Assembly: GCA_938092195.1 (NCBI GenBank)
Contig: CALKHD010000198.1
Coordinates: forward strand, 1-8,905
Length of the DNA stretch: 8,905 bases
Direction: 5' to 3'
Source of the DNA: an uncultured Flavobacteriales bacterium
GTDB taxonomy: Bacteria; Bacteroidota; Bacteroidia; Flavobacteriales_D; Sanyastnellaceae
The notes below the pieces were generated by a model that was given only the letters and a program-made list of their open reading frames with translations, was not told where the DNA came from and did no database searches. Below, piece by piece: positions 1-6,809 of this stretch. How positions within the stretch are numbered: position 1 is the first letter of the stretch; each line of letters begins with the position of its first letter. The translations under genes and the position numbers were made by a program.

Positions 1-1297
1 AGGGCTCTTTCCAGGCATTGTTGGTCTTCCCGAGCAAGGCGACTTGTTGGGCGATGGCCTTCCTTATGCCATTGCACTGCCCGCTCAGCAAGCAAGAAGA
101 ATCCAATGGGGAGGCAAGTGGACCCATCCAGGGCGTTTTCACCGAACCGTGAAATGGTCGTTCGCCCAATATGACCGCCAAGAAACCGCACCACCACATG
201 CCCATGGTTGGGGGCCCCTGCCCGATTCCGACGTCAGCCTGCGGCTGAGGGAAGCCACGGCCTTCATGGAGTCCAAATGGGAAGGCAACCACGGCGCCTT
301 CGGTTTTCAATTCGAATCACTTCGAGGAATGTCCAGTGGCTGGGAGTTTTTGATTCCCAATCATACCCACGATCGGGTCTCCGCCATCGCCGAATGGCAG
401 CCCCGAAAAGGAAACATCGGAATTCGTTTGGACGGCATTCGCGTCTCTCATGAGGCCCATGCTGAACCCCTCTACGCGTCCAATGGAAGTGTGATTGGAG
501 AAGACCAAAGAACCAGCTCCATGCAGCGATTTATGCCCAGCATGGCCTTCACTTGGTCTCATCCTTGGCCCACTCACCCAAATTGGTCAGGTCAATGGAC
601 CACTGCCGTTTACACCCGAGCTCCTGACAACTATGCTTTGGGTGGGAATGGCATCCACCACGGAACTTTCCGCTTTGAACAAGGCCAGGATCAGCTGAAC
701 CCAGAGAAGAGCCTTGAAGCGCGAATCCAGTTGAGCCGACGTCCTAAAGTGGAATCCAAGGGAATCACCATGGATTTCAGCGGTTTCGCGGCGTTCCATG
801 ACGGTTTTATTCACCTGGCCCCAACAGCCCGATTCGCTCCGATTTCGCATGCGGGACAAGTCTATGCTTTCGAAGCCACCGATGCGTTCCGAACCGGTAT
901 GGAGGCCTCTGTGGGCCTTCCTATGGGCCGCAGCATGGTTACAGGAACTGCTGTTTTGCTGGGGCAATGGGCATTGAATTCCGGACTGGGGCTGCCCTTC
1001 ACCCCACCTGCGGAATGGAGGACTTCCCTTCGGACTCCCTTTCAAGAAAGAGGCTGGTTCACGCTGCGTCATCGCCTGATCGCCACTTCTTACATCACGG
1101 CCAGAAATGAAGAAAGCACCCCTGGTGCATCTCTGTTTGGCCTCGAAGCAGGATGGCGATCCGAAGCCATTCAGCTCTCCCTGAACATCGACAATCTACT
1201 GAACCAAGCTTGGCTTGACCACACCAGTGCTTACCGCGCTCTGGGGCTGGTTACCCAAGGCCGATGGGCCTCCCTTCAATTGGCCCTGAATTTTTAG
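1..1297 (+). CDS. TonB-dependent outer-membrane receptor, C-terminal part (5' truncated), possible metal-ion uptake
   Basis: The frame is open from base 2 to a TAG at 1295-1297, giving 431 visible residues, so the true start lies left of the window. Receptors of this type usually have 650-800 residues, so the signal peptide, plug and first strands are missing. What remains is beta-barrel: alternating amphipathic strands and a C-terminal NF, the terminal aromatic expected for outer-membrane assembly. NGIHHGTFRFEQG (visible residues 216-228), followed by LNPEKS, is a conserved stretch of the ZnuD/FecA-like TonB receptor group. Histidines are frequent in likely loops: HAH (66-68), NHTHDR (120-125), SHEAH (149-153), SHPWPTH (186-192) and the HH pair (219-220). 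I infer transport of a metal such as zinc or a metal chelate; the His content and the DUF4625 neighbour support this, but the ligand is unproven. It probably shares a transcript with the lipoprotein gene 40 bases downstream. Confidence 0.88.
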   Translation, partial: GLFPGIVGLPEQGDLLGDGLPYAIALPAQQARRIQWGGKWTHPGRFHRTVKWSFAQYDRQETAPPHAHGWGPLPDSDVSLRLREATAFMESKWEGNHGAFGFQFESLRGMSSGWEFLIPNHTHDRVSAIAEWQPRKGNIGIRLDGIRVSHEAHAEPLYASNGSVIGEDQRTSSMQRFMPSMAFTWSHPWPTHPNWSGQWTTAVYTRAPDNYALGGNGIHHGTFRFEQGQDQLNPEKSLEARIQLSRRPKVESKGITMDFSGFAAFHDGFIHLAPTARFAPISHAGQVYAFEATDAFRTGMEASVGLPMGRSMVTGTAVLLGQWALNSGLGLPFTPPAEWRTSLRTPFQERGWFTLRHRLIATSYITARNEESTPGASLFGLEAGWRSEAIQLSLNIDNLLNQAWLDHTSAYRALGLVTQGRWASLQLALNF

Positions 1298-1337
1298 AAC
1301 ACAAACAAGAACAACATCACACAACAATCCCAACACC

Positions 1338-2150
1338 ATGAACATTCACAACAACCAATGGGGATCCACTCCCTTTCTCTTTTTCCTGACTTGTCTTTTT
1401 CTCACCGCCTGCAGTTCTTCGGACACAACCCCTCCCACAGTTTGCACAGCCAGCGACTCCACCTTGCCCAGCGTCCTGATGGACGAAGTGGAAGCCGAGG
1501 CTGGCAGCAGCGTCACCATTACAGACACCTTTTGCGACGATGAAGGGCTGAGCGAAGTGCGCTGGGACCTTCACTCCGCAGAAGGCCATGCCCACGAAGA
1601 AGATGGTGAAAGTGAAGACGAAGGGTTCGTCCTTCATTCTGGCACCAACTGGGCGGAGTTGGAGGTTCGGCTGATCAGCGGAACTTCCTCCACGGAAGAA
1701 TGGACCGTTGACGTGCCCGCTGATGCCCGCGGCGTTTGGGACATTGTCGCTTCCCTCGTGGACGAGGAAGGCAACGCTGCACCCGATGTCGTTTGCCAAC
1801 TGCACGTAGATAACGACTTCATTCCAGAGTTCAACCTGACTTTGGTCAATGGCGTTGACCCTGCCACTTGGGAAGGGGAACCAGAATGGGCCGAAGGATC
1901 GACCGTGACCCTAGAAGGAACCGTTTCCGATTCAGACGGTTTGAGCTCGGCTTCCATTTCTCTGGTTCAAGAGTCCGATGAATTGGAGGTGTGGTCCGCC
2001 GAACTGACGCCCGACGGGGCCACTAGCTTGCCATTTTCAGTCCAGGTGACCATTCCGGCGGGCGCCAGTGGTGAGTACCACTTGGAGATGGTGGCCACAG
2101 ACCTCAACGGAGTCACCATGGAAACGGGTTTTCATGCGGAAGTAGAGTAA
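1338..2150 (+). CDS. DUF4625-like surface lipoprotein, His/acidic-rich, two Ig-like repeats
   Basis: The protein has 270 residues. Residues 1-25 form a lipoprotein signal with hydrophobic core FLFFLTCLFL and lipobox LTAC; Cys25 would be lipidated, and the SSSD that follows is compatible with export in Bacteroidota. Residues about 45-158 resemble DUF4625: a CDDEGLSEVRWDLHSAEGHAH segment (Cys66 to His86) with His79, His84 and His86, then an acidic run EEDGESEDE (87-95) and His100. Residues about 165-270 look like a second, diverged copy of the same beta-sandwich (DSDGLSSASISL, then IPAGASGEYHLEMVATDLNG), without the His cluster. The function of DUF4625 is not established. I infer a metal-binding accessory lipoprotein for the receptor encoded just upstream. 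Cysteines 36, 66 and 153 could form a disulfide. The ATG at 1338 is chosen because it gives a well-formed signal peptide; no Shine-Dalgarno is visible. Confidence 0.85.
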   Translation: MNIHNNQWGSTPFLFFLTCLFLTACSSSDTTPPTVCTASDSTLPSVLMDEVEAEAGSSVTITDTFCDDEGLSEVRWDLHSAEGHAHEEDGESEDEGFVLHSGTNWAELEVRLISGTSSTEEWTVDVPADARGVWDIVASLVDEEGNAAPDVVCQLHVDNDFIPEFNLTLVNGVDPATWEGEPEWAEGSTVTLEGTVSDSDGLSSASISLVQESDELEVWSAELTPDGATSLPFSVQVTIPAGASGEYHLEMVATDLNGVTMETGFHAEVE

Positions 2151-2172
2151 CCCATTTCCCCTAATTAGAGAG

Positions 2173-2215
2173 AAAGCCCGAAGGTCTGTTCACGTCGAAC
2201 AGAACTTCGGGCCTT
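2173..2215 (+). terminator. Strong hairpin, probable transcription terminator after the DUF4625 gene
   Basis: Arms 2173-2191 and 2197-2215 pair at 17 of 19 positions around a 5-base loop (ACGTC). The two mismatches are at 2184/2204 (G-A) and 2175/2213 (A-C). The hairpin sits 22 bases after the stop codon at 2150 and ends in CTTCTTAT, a poor T tract on the + strand. On the opposite strand it is followed by a pyrimidine run (TTTCTCTCTAA), so it could also act in the other direction, although both flanking genes are on the + strand. It separates the receptor/lipoprotein unit from the flavoprotein gene. Confidence 0.7.
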
Positions 2216-2220
2216 CTTAT

Positions 2221-2247
2221 GGATGCCTCCAAAAGAAACAAGCATCC
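2221..2247. repeat. Inverted repeat GGATGC-N15-GCATCC
   Basis: A perfect 6-base inverted repeat (2221-2226 and 2242-2247) with a 15-base A-rich spacer lies between the terminator hairpin and the flavoprotein start at 2273. It could be a regulator-binding site or a weak RNA hairpin. A short match of this kind also arises by chance, so the role is open. Confidence 0.3.
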
Positions 2248-2252
2248 GGCAA

Positions 2253-2274
2253 ATGGGGCATAATTTGCACCCAT
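2253..2274 (+). promoter_or_regulatory. Potential hairpin that includes the start codon of the flavoprotein gene
   Basis: ATGGGGCA (2253-2260) can pair with TGCACCCAT (2266-2274) with one bulged base (A2269) and a 5-base loop TAATT. The last two paired bases are the first two of the ATG at 2273. If the transcript begins upstream of 2253, the start codon would be in a stem. Alternatively this is a DNA operator palindrome, or TAATTTG (2261-2267) is a -7 promoter element, in which case transcription would begin at about the start codon. These readings exclude one another and I cannot decide between them. Confidence 0.3.
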
Positions 2275-3490
2275 GCAGGAAGGCTTGAAAGTGGCGGTGA
2301 TTGGCGGCGGGGCCGCAGGTTTCTTCGCCGCCTTGTCCGCTGCAAATCATCACCCCACAGCCACCGTTGTCTTATTTGAAAAGTCCAACAAATGGTTGGC
2401 CAAGGTCAAAATATCAGGGGGTGGCCGATGCAATGTGACCCATGCTTGTTTTGCTCCTGCCGCCCTCTCCAAGAACTACCCCCGTGGTGCAAAACACCTG
2501 AAAAAAGCCTTTCCCGTTTTTCATGCCCAGCACACCGTGGATTGGTTCACCAAGCGCGGCGTCCCCTTAAAGACTGAAGAAGACGGACGGATGTTCCCAG
2601 CAGCGAACACCTCACAAGCCGTCATTGATTGTCTGGTCGGAGAAGCAAAATCTTTGGGCATTGACATTCGGATGCAATCCCCCGTCACCGCCATTTTACC
2701 TCTCCAAGGAGAAAACATTGGATTTGACCTTCAAGGCGAACGGTTCGACCGGGTGATCGTGGCCACCGGCGGCAGCCCCAAAGCCACAGGGTTCGAGTGG
2801 CTCATGTCTCTGGGACATGGCATCAGCAACCCCGTCCCCTCTCTGTTCACCTTCAACATGCCCGGTGAAACCATTCGTGAACGCATGGGCCTGGTGGTGC
2901 CGAATGCCATCGTGCGAATCCAAGGCACCAAACTTTCGCACCAAGGCCCAGTGCTCATCACCCACTGGGGCATGAGCGGTCCTGCCGTCCTCAAACTTTC
3001 CGCGTGGGGAGCCAGGGAACTCGCCAATCGGGGATACGCGTTTTCAATTCAAGTCAACTGGGCTGGCATGGTCAATGAAGAAGAGGTCAACGCCCTCATT
3101 GACCGGCACGTTATTGAAGCATTGCGAAAGAAAGTGGCCAATGCCTGCCCCTTGGAGTTGCCCAAAAACTTTTGGATTCACTTGGTAGAGAAGTCGGGCA
3201 TTGACCCCAACGCCACTTGGTCAGAGTTGGGCAAAAAGCCCCGAAACCGCCTTGTCAACCACTTGTTGAATGACACTTTTGAAGTCAAAGGGAAAACCAC
3301 GTTTAAAGAGGAATTCGTCACCTGTGGAGGGGTGAATTTGGCAGAAGTGGATTTTAAAAGCATGCAAAGCCGAATTGTTCCCGGGCTCTATTTCGCTGGC
3401 GAAGTCTTGGACGTGGATGGGGTCACTGGCGGGTTCAATTTCCAGGCGGCTTGGACAACCGGCTTCATCTCTGGGCAGTTACTCGGTTAA
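2273..3490 (+). CDS. HI0933/YhiN (BaiN/RdsA) family NAD(P)/FAD-dependent flavoprotein
   Basis: The protein has 405 residues, the normal full length for this family. The N-terminus has a Rossmann dinucleotide-binding motif, VAVIGGGAAG (7-16), followed by an acidic residue at the end of the second strand (FEK, 35-37). The family signature KISGGGRCNVT is at 46-56. The C-terminus carries the second FAD-contact segment, AGEVLDVDGVTGGFNFQ (375-391), and an Ala/Gly-rich helix. Members are annotated as aminoacetone oxidase-like or BaiN-like flavoproteins; E. coli YhiN has been reported as RdsA, the enzyme making dihydrouridine in 23S rRNA. Whether this protein has that activity is inference. The ATG at 2273 starts six residues before the first beta strand and has no good upstream alternative. 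No Shine-Dalgarno is visible. The gene stands alone between a terminator and a long intergenic region, with no functional link to its neighbours, and looks like an intact cytoplasmic housekeeping gene. Confidence 0.93.
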   Translation: MQEGLKVAVIGGGAAGFFAALSAANHHPTATVVLFEKSNKWLAKVKISGGGRCNVTHACFAPAALSKNYPRGAKHLKKAFPVFHAQHTVDWFTKRGVPLKTEEDGRMFPAANTSQAVIDCLVGEAKSLGIDIRMQSPVTAILPLQGENIGFDLQGERFDRVIVATGGSPKATGFEWLMSLGHGISNPVPSLFTFNMPGETIRERMGLVVPNAIVRIQGTKLSHQGPVLITHWGMSGPAVLKLSAWGARELANRGYAFSIQVNWAGMVNEEEVNALIDRHVIEALRKKVANACPLELPKNFWIHLVEKSGIDPNATWSELGKKPRNRLVNHLLNDTFEVKGKTTFKEEFVTCGGVNLAEVDFKSMQSRIVPGLYFAGEVLDVDGVTGGFNFQAAWTTGFISGQLLG

Positions 3491-3612
3491 CCAGCCCGTC
3501 CATTTTGCCACAGCGACCCTGATTGCCCCACTCATCTTCTGTGCTGCAGGGTTGAATCTGTTGATCAAAAAAACGGATTTCATACCTCTTGCACATCGTT
3601 ATAGTCATTAGG

Positions 3613-3631
3613 AAGTGTACATTGGACACTT
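3613..3631. promoter_or_regulatory. Candidate operator: perfect palindrome AAGTGT-N7-ACACTT upstream of susC
   Basis: Half-sites 3613-3618 and 3626-3631 are exact reverse complements separated by ACATTGG. A second inverted repeat, ACATT (3619-3623) with AATGT (3633-3637), overlaps it. The symmetry, 19-base length and position about 80 bases before the susC start fit a binding site for a dimeric regulator or a promoter-proximal hairpin. No regulator gene is in the window, so the identity of any binding protein is unknown. Confidence 0.4.
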
Positions 3632-3670
3632 GAATGTCAAAGAGGCTGCGAACTCCTGGGTTCACACTCC

Positions 3671-3698
3671 TTTGCATCAGGAAACAACCAATTGCAAA
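3671..3698. repeat. Inverted repeat TTTGCA-N16-TGCAAA in the susC leader
   Basis: Half-sites 3671-3676 and 3693-3698 are exact reverse complements across a 16-base A/C-rich spacer. The second half-site ends 10 bases before the chosen susC start codon, where a ribosome would bind. It may form a weak leader hairpin or be a chance match. Confidence 0.22.
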
Positions 3699-3708
3699 TC
3701 AACACCTT

Positions 3709-6700
3709 ATGCACTTTGACAACCTGAGAAATCCGGTCAAAGGATTCTCGTTGCTGTTGGCCATCCTTGTCTGTGGATGGCCCCAAGTTCACGCCCAGAG
3801 CATCACGCTCACCGGCAGCGTTTTCGACAGCGAGTCCAACGAGCCCCTCATCGGCTCCACCATCCTTCAAGAAGGGTCAACAAAAGGGACTTCTGCAGGA
3901 ATTGACGGCTCCTTCACGATTTCCGTGGATGCCTTGCCCGCCACACTCAAAGTCAGCTTTATCGGCTACGAAGCCAAAAGCCTCACCATCAAGAACACCA
4001 ACCCCGTCCAAGTCTTTCTCTCGATGGATGCCGAGTTGGTGGGCGAGGTTTTGGTCGTTGGATACGGCCGCCAGAAAAAACGGGTGTCCACAGGCTCGAT
4101 TTCCAAAGTCAGCGCCAAAGACATTGAAGGCATTGCAGTGCCCGACGTCACCTCCACGTTGGAAGGTCAAACCACAGGTTTGATCGTCAATGAATCGAGC
4201 GGCCAACCCGGCTCGGGAAAGAGCCTTTTGATTCGTGGCATCAGCACCAATGGCGACAACTCACCTCTGTATGTCGTGGATGGCCTGCAAGTGGGAAACA
4301 TTGACAACCTGAACCCGAGCGATGTAGAGTCGATTGACGTTCTGAAAGACGCCGCTTCCAGTGCCATTTATGGCGCCCGTGCGGCCAATGGCGTTGTCAT
4401 CATCACCACCAAAAACGGCAGCAAAGGCAGCGAGAGCATCACCTACTCCGCGAGCTACCTCAATTCTCAGCCTTGGAAGCTTCCCGAAATGCTCGGAGCC
4501 GAGGACTATGTGGTTTTGATGCGTGAAAAGTTTGCCAACAGCAACCAAACCTCTGCGCTCGACGTGTTGGGCTTCCCCGACTTTGGAGATGCCCTTCCCG
4601 CCAGCACCAATTGGATGGATGCGATTTTCAATCCCGCTCAGGTGATCAACCACAGAATCACCGCTTCTGGCAACAACTCCTATGTCTCCTTTGATTACTG
4701 GGATCAAAACGGTGTGATCGGTGGCGAAAAGTCCAACTACAAGCGTTACGCCCTTCGCTTCAACTCCACCAAGAAGGTTCAAGATGTAGTCACGGTGGGA
4801 CAGAACCTGTACATCAACCGGACTCAGAACAACAACATCGGAACCAACAGCGCCTTTGGTGGCGTTCAGTCCGACGCCTTCGCCTACGACCCCATCACCC
4901 CGATCTACGATGAGGAAGGCGACTTTGGCTTTGCCCAGTCCCCTTGGGTTCAGAAGGAGTACATCAACCCATTGAGCCGACTCTACTTGGCCTACGGCGA
5001 CAACAAGTCCGATCAAATCATCGGGAACTTCTACCTCGAAGCCGAGCCCATCGAAGGCCTTCGCGTAAAGTCAGATGTGGGTTTTGACCTGAACTGGTAC
5101 GACTACCGCTACTTCACCCCCACTTACGAGTTCCACCCTGCAGCCCAAAACTTGACCAACGACGTGGGCCAAGGTTCTGGCAACTTCCAAGGCATACAGT
5201 GGGAGAACACAGCCAACTACACCAAGACCGTTCAAGACAAGCACAACTTTGACCTCTTGGTGGGAACCTCATACAGAGCCAATCAATTCCGCCAAGTGGG
5301 TGGGTCGACTTCGAACATCCCCATGGATGCCCAGTTCAACCCCAATTTCCATTACATCGACGCCGGCCAAGACACCCTTGACCTGACCTTTGGCGGTGCT
5401 TCCGTGGACTACGCCTTGATCAGCTCCTTCTCCAGGTTGCTCTACAACTTCGACGAGAAGTACCTCTTCTCGGCGACCATTCGACGCGATGGTTCTTCCA
5501 ACTTTGGAGAGAACAACCGGTTTGGAGTGTTCCCTTCCGCCTCTGTGGGTTGGGTGGCATCCAAAGAAGACTTCCTGAAGGATTCTGAGAAGGTGAGCTT
5601 CTTGAAGCTTCGCGCTTCTTGGGGAGTCAATGGCTCAGACCGGATCTCTCCGTTGAGCTATGTGGCTCGCATCCAAAATGTATTCACCTATTCCTTCGGC
5701 TCTGAAGATCAGGTGTTGAATACAGGTACAGCGTTGGCTGCCCCCCCCAATCCCAATGTGAAATGGGAACAGAGCGAACAAATTGACCTCGGTGTTGAAA
5801 TCGGATTGTTCAACGACAAGGTCTCCATCGAAGCCGACGTCTACAGAAAATCCACCAAGGACTTGCTCATGGAGCAACGCATCCCCGGGTTCATCGGCGC
5901 CACCAACAACCCCACCTCCAACCTCGGCGAAATCCGCAACCAAGGTGTGGAAGTGGGCATTGGATACCGGATGGGACAACGCGACTTGAAGCTCAGCACC
6001 CAATTCAACTACACCCATTTCAAGAACGAAGTGATCAGTGTGGCCGGTGAGACTGGTTTCCTCAATGGCTGGGGCTGGCCCGTTCGCAACACCCCCATCA
6101 CCCGCATGACCGAAGGGTACGCTGTGGGACACTTTGTGGGATATGAGTCCGCTGGGGTCTTTCAATCTCAAGCCGAAATCTTCAGCCACCTCAACTCTGA
6201 AGGTGACTTGCTGCAGCCCAATGCCGAACCTGGCGACTTGCGCTTCTTGGATTCGAATGGAGATGGCGTCATCAATTCCGATGACATCACCGACATCGGC
6301 AACCCTTGGCCCAAGCACATCATTGGTGTCACGGCCAACTTGCAATACAAGGATTTCTATGTGAACGCGGTCTTCAACGCTCAACTGGGGCACGACATCT
6401 ACAGAACCTACGAGCGCTCTGACGTCACCTTCTCCAACTACCAGAGCTTCTGGCTCGACCGTTGGACCCCTGAGGCGCCCAGTGCAGACTTGCCGCGTTT
6501 GACTTCCATCGATCCCAACAACAACCAACGCCCCTCTGACTTCTATGTGGAGAAAGGCAACTTTCTTCGCCTGCGAAACCTCCAAATTGGATGGAACCTG
6601 CCAAGAGAGTGGACGCACCGCGCGAAGATGAAAGAGGTCAAAGTGTACCTCACTGGAAACAACCTCTTCACCGTCACCAACTACCGCGGCTTCGATCCCG

Positions 6701-6798
6701 ACATCGGCACCAGCGGCTGGATTCTGGACACCGGAATCGACAAAGGCTTTTACCCCACCAACCGCTCACTCGGAGCCGGTCTGAACGTCACCTTCTAA
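3709..6798 (+). CDS. susC: SusC/RagA-family TonB-dependent glycan transporter
   Basis: I choose the ATG at 3709 (1029 residues) rather than the in-frame ATG at 3634, because it gives a clean signal peptide: hydrophobic core FSLLLAILVCGW (13-24) and a likely cleavage after VHA (27-29). A carboxypeptidase-regulatory-like beta-sandwich follows (about 31-105, with GSFTIS and SFIGYEA). The TonB box/SusC signature is EVLVVGYGRQKKR (113-125). The plug domain runs to about 238, with LIRGIST, PLYVVDG and IDVLKDAASSAIYGARAANG (209-228). The rest is a 22-stranded-type barrel ending in NVTF. An EF-hand-like loop DSNGDGVINSDD (848-859) is typical of the family and may bind calcium. There is no STN domain, so direct anti-sigma signalling of the FecA type is not expected. 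SusC moves oligosaccharides across the outer membrane with the SusD lid encoded 11 bases downstream. The substrate is not readable from this protein alone. Confidence 0.95.
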   Translation: MHFDNLRNPVKGFSLLLAILVCGWPQVHAQSITLTGSVFDSESNEPLIGSTILQEGSTKGTSAGIDGSFTISVDALPATLKVSFIGYEAKSLTIKNTNPVQVFLSMDAELVGEVLVVGYGRQKKRVSTGSISKVSAKDIEGIAVPDVTSTLEGQTTGLIVNESSGQPGSGKSLLIRGISTNGDNSPLYVVDGLQVGNIDNLNPSDVESIDVLKDAASSAIYGARAANGVVIITTKNGSKGSESITYSASYLNSQPWKLPEMLGAEDYVVLMREKFANSNQTSALDVLGFPDFGDALPASTNWMDAIFNPAQVINHRITASGNNSYVSFDYWDQNGVIGGEKSNYKRYALRFNSTKKVQDVVTVGQNLYINRTQNNNIGTNSAFGGVQSDAFAYDPITPIYDEEGDFGFAQSPWVQKEYINPLSRLYLAYGDNKSDQIIGNFYLEAEPIEGLRVKSDVGFDLNWYDYRYFTPTYEFHPAAQNLTNDVGQGSGNFQGIQWENTANYTKTVQDKHNFDLLVGTSYRANQFRQVGGSTSNIPMDAQFNPNFHYIDAGQDTLDLTFGGASVDYALISSFSRLLYNFDEKYLFSATIRRDGSSNFGENNRFGVFPSASVGWVASKEDFLKDSEKVSFLKLRASWGVNGSDRISPLSYVARIQNVFTYSFGSEDQVLNTGTALAAPPNPNVKWEQSEQIDLGVEIGLFNDKVSIEADVYRKSTKDLLMEQRIPGFIGATNNPTSNLGEIRNQGVEVGIGYRMGQRDLKLSTQFNYTHFKNEVISVAGETGFLNGWGWPVRNTPITRMTEGYAVGHFVGYESAGVFQSQAEIFSHLNSEGDLLQPNAEPGDLRFLDSNGDGVINSDDITDIGNPWPKHIIGVTANLQYKDFYVNAVFNAQLGHDIYRTYERSDVTFSNYQSFWLDRWTPEAPSADLPRLTSIDPNNNQRPSDFYVEKGNFLRLRNLQIGWNLPREWTHRAKMKEVKVYLTGNNLFTVTNYRGFDPDIGTSGWILDTGIDKGFYPTNRSLGAGLNVTF
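5741..5748 (+). repeat. C8 homopolymer tract within susC
   Basis: Eight consecutive C residues encode part of Ala-Pro-Pro at about residue 678 of SusC. The frame is intact in this sequence. A one-base slip would shift the frame and remove roughly the last third of the barrel. It may be a slippage-prone site or only a sequencing-error hotspot. Confidence 0.5.
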
Positions 6799-6809
6799 CG
6801 CACGAAACG

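Larger units (their letters stand above)
3491..3708 (+). promoter_or_regulatory. Intergenic region upstream of the susCD operon, likely holds its promoter
   Basis: This 218-base gap has no credible gene. It must contain the start of the susC transcript, because no upstream gene is close enough for clear cotranscription. I see no good match to the Bacteroidota promoter pattern (TTG, about 19 bases, TAnnTTTG); the nearest box is TACATTGG at 3618-3625, one mismatch from consensus, without a well-spaced TTG. An A-rich run (3567-3573) and two inverted repeats listed separately are the only structure. The final 30 bases are A/C-rich with no Shine-Dalgarno. Confidence 0.45.

Noticed and set aside
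587..1072. Open frame on the - strand within the receptor gene
   Set aside because: Lies wholly inside the barrel-coding region and has no recognisable features.
44..1297. Treating TTG at 44 as the start of the receptor gene
   Set aside because: The frame is open to the left edge and the upstream residues (LFPGIVGLPEQG) fit a receptor barrel, so the gene is truncated by the window, not started there.
3511..3557. Possible terminator for the flavoprotein gene (ACCCTG with CAGGGT)
   Set aside because: Only six paired bases across a loop of about 25 bases and no T tract on the + strand.
3375..3611. Short + strand frame spanning the flavoprotein 3' end and intergenic region
   Set aside because: Most of it overlaps the conserved FAD-binding C-terminus in another frame; the non-overlapping tail has no recognisable feature.
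3589..3625. TTG (3589-3591) plus TACATTGG (3618-3625) as the susC promoter
   Set aside because: The 26-base spacing is too long for the Bacteroidota pattern and the -7 box has a mismatch, so I do not call it.
3634..3708. Upstream ATG at 3634 as the susC start
   Set aside because: It would add 25 residues before a well-formed signal peptide and place the candidate operator's second repeat across the start codon; the ATG at 3709 gives a normal exported protein.
4261..5016. Open frame on the - strand (251 codons) opposite susC
   Set aside because: Val/Gly-rich shadow of susC codons with no domain, signal or neighbour support.
5635..6618. Long open frame on the - strand (327 codons) opposite susC
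   Set aside because: It mirrors the codon structure of susC, has no recognisable domain, and lies wholly within a strongly supported gene.
6591..6809. N-terminal extension of SusD from 6591
   Set aside because: This stretch overlaps the susC 3' end in another frame, has an Arg/His-rich composition unlike an exported protein, and would bury the lipoprotein signal; the start at 6810 is clear.
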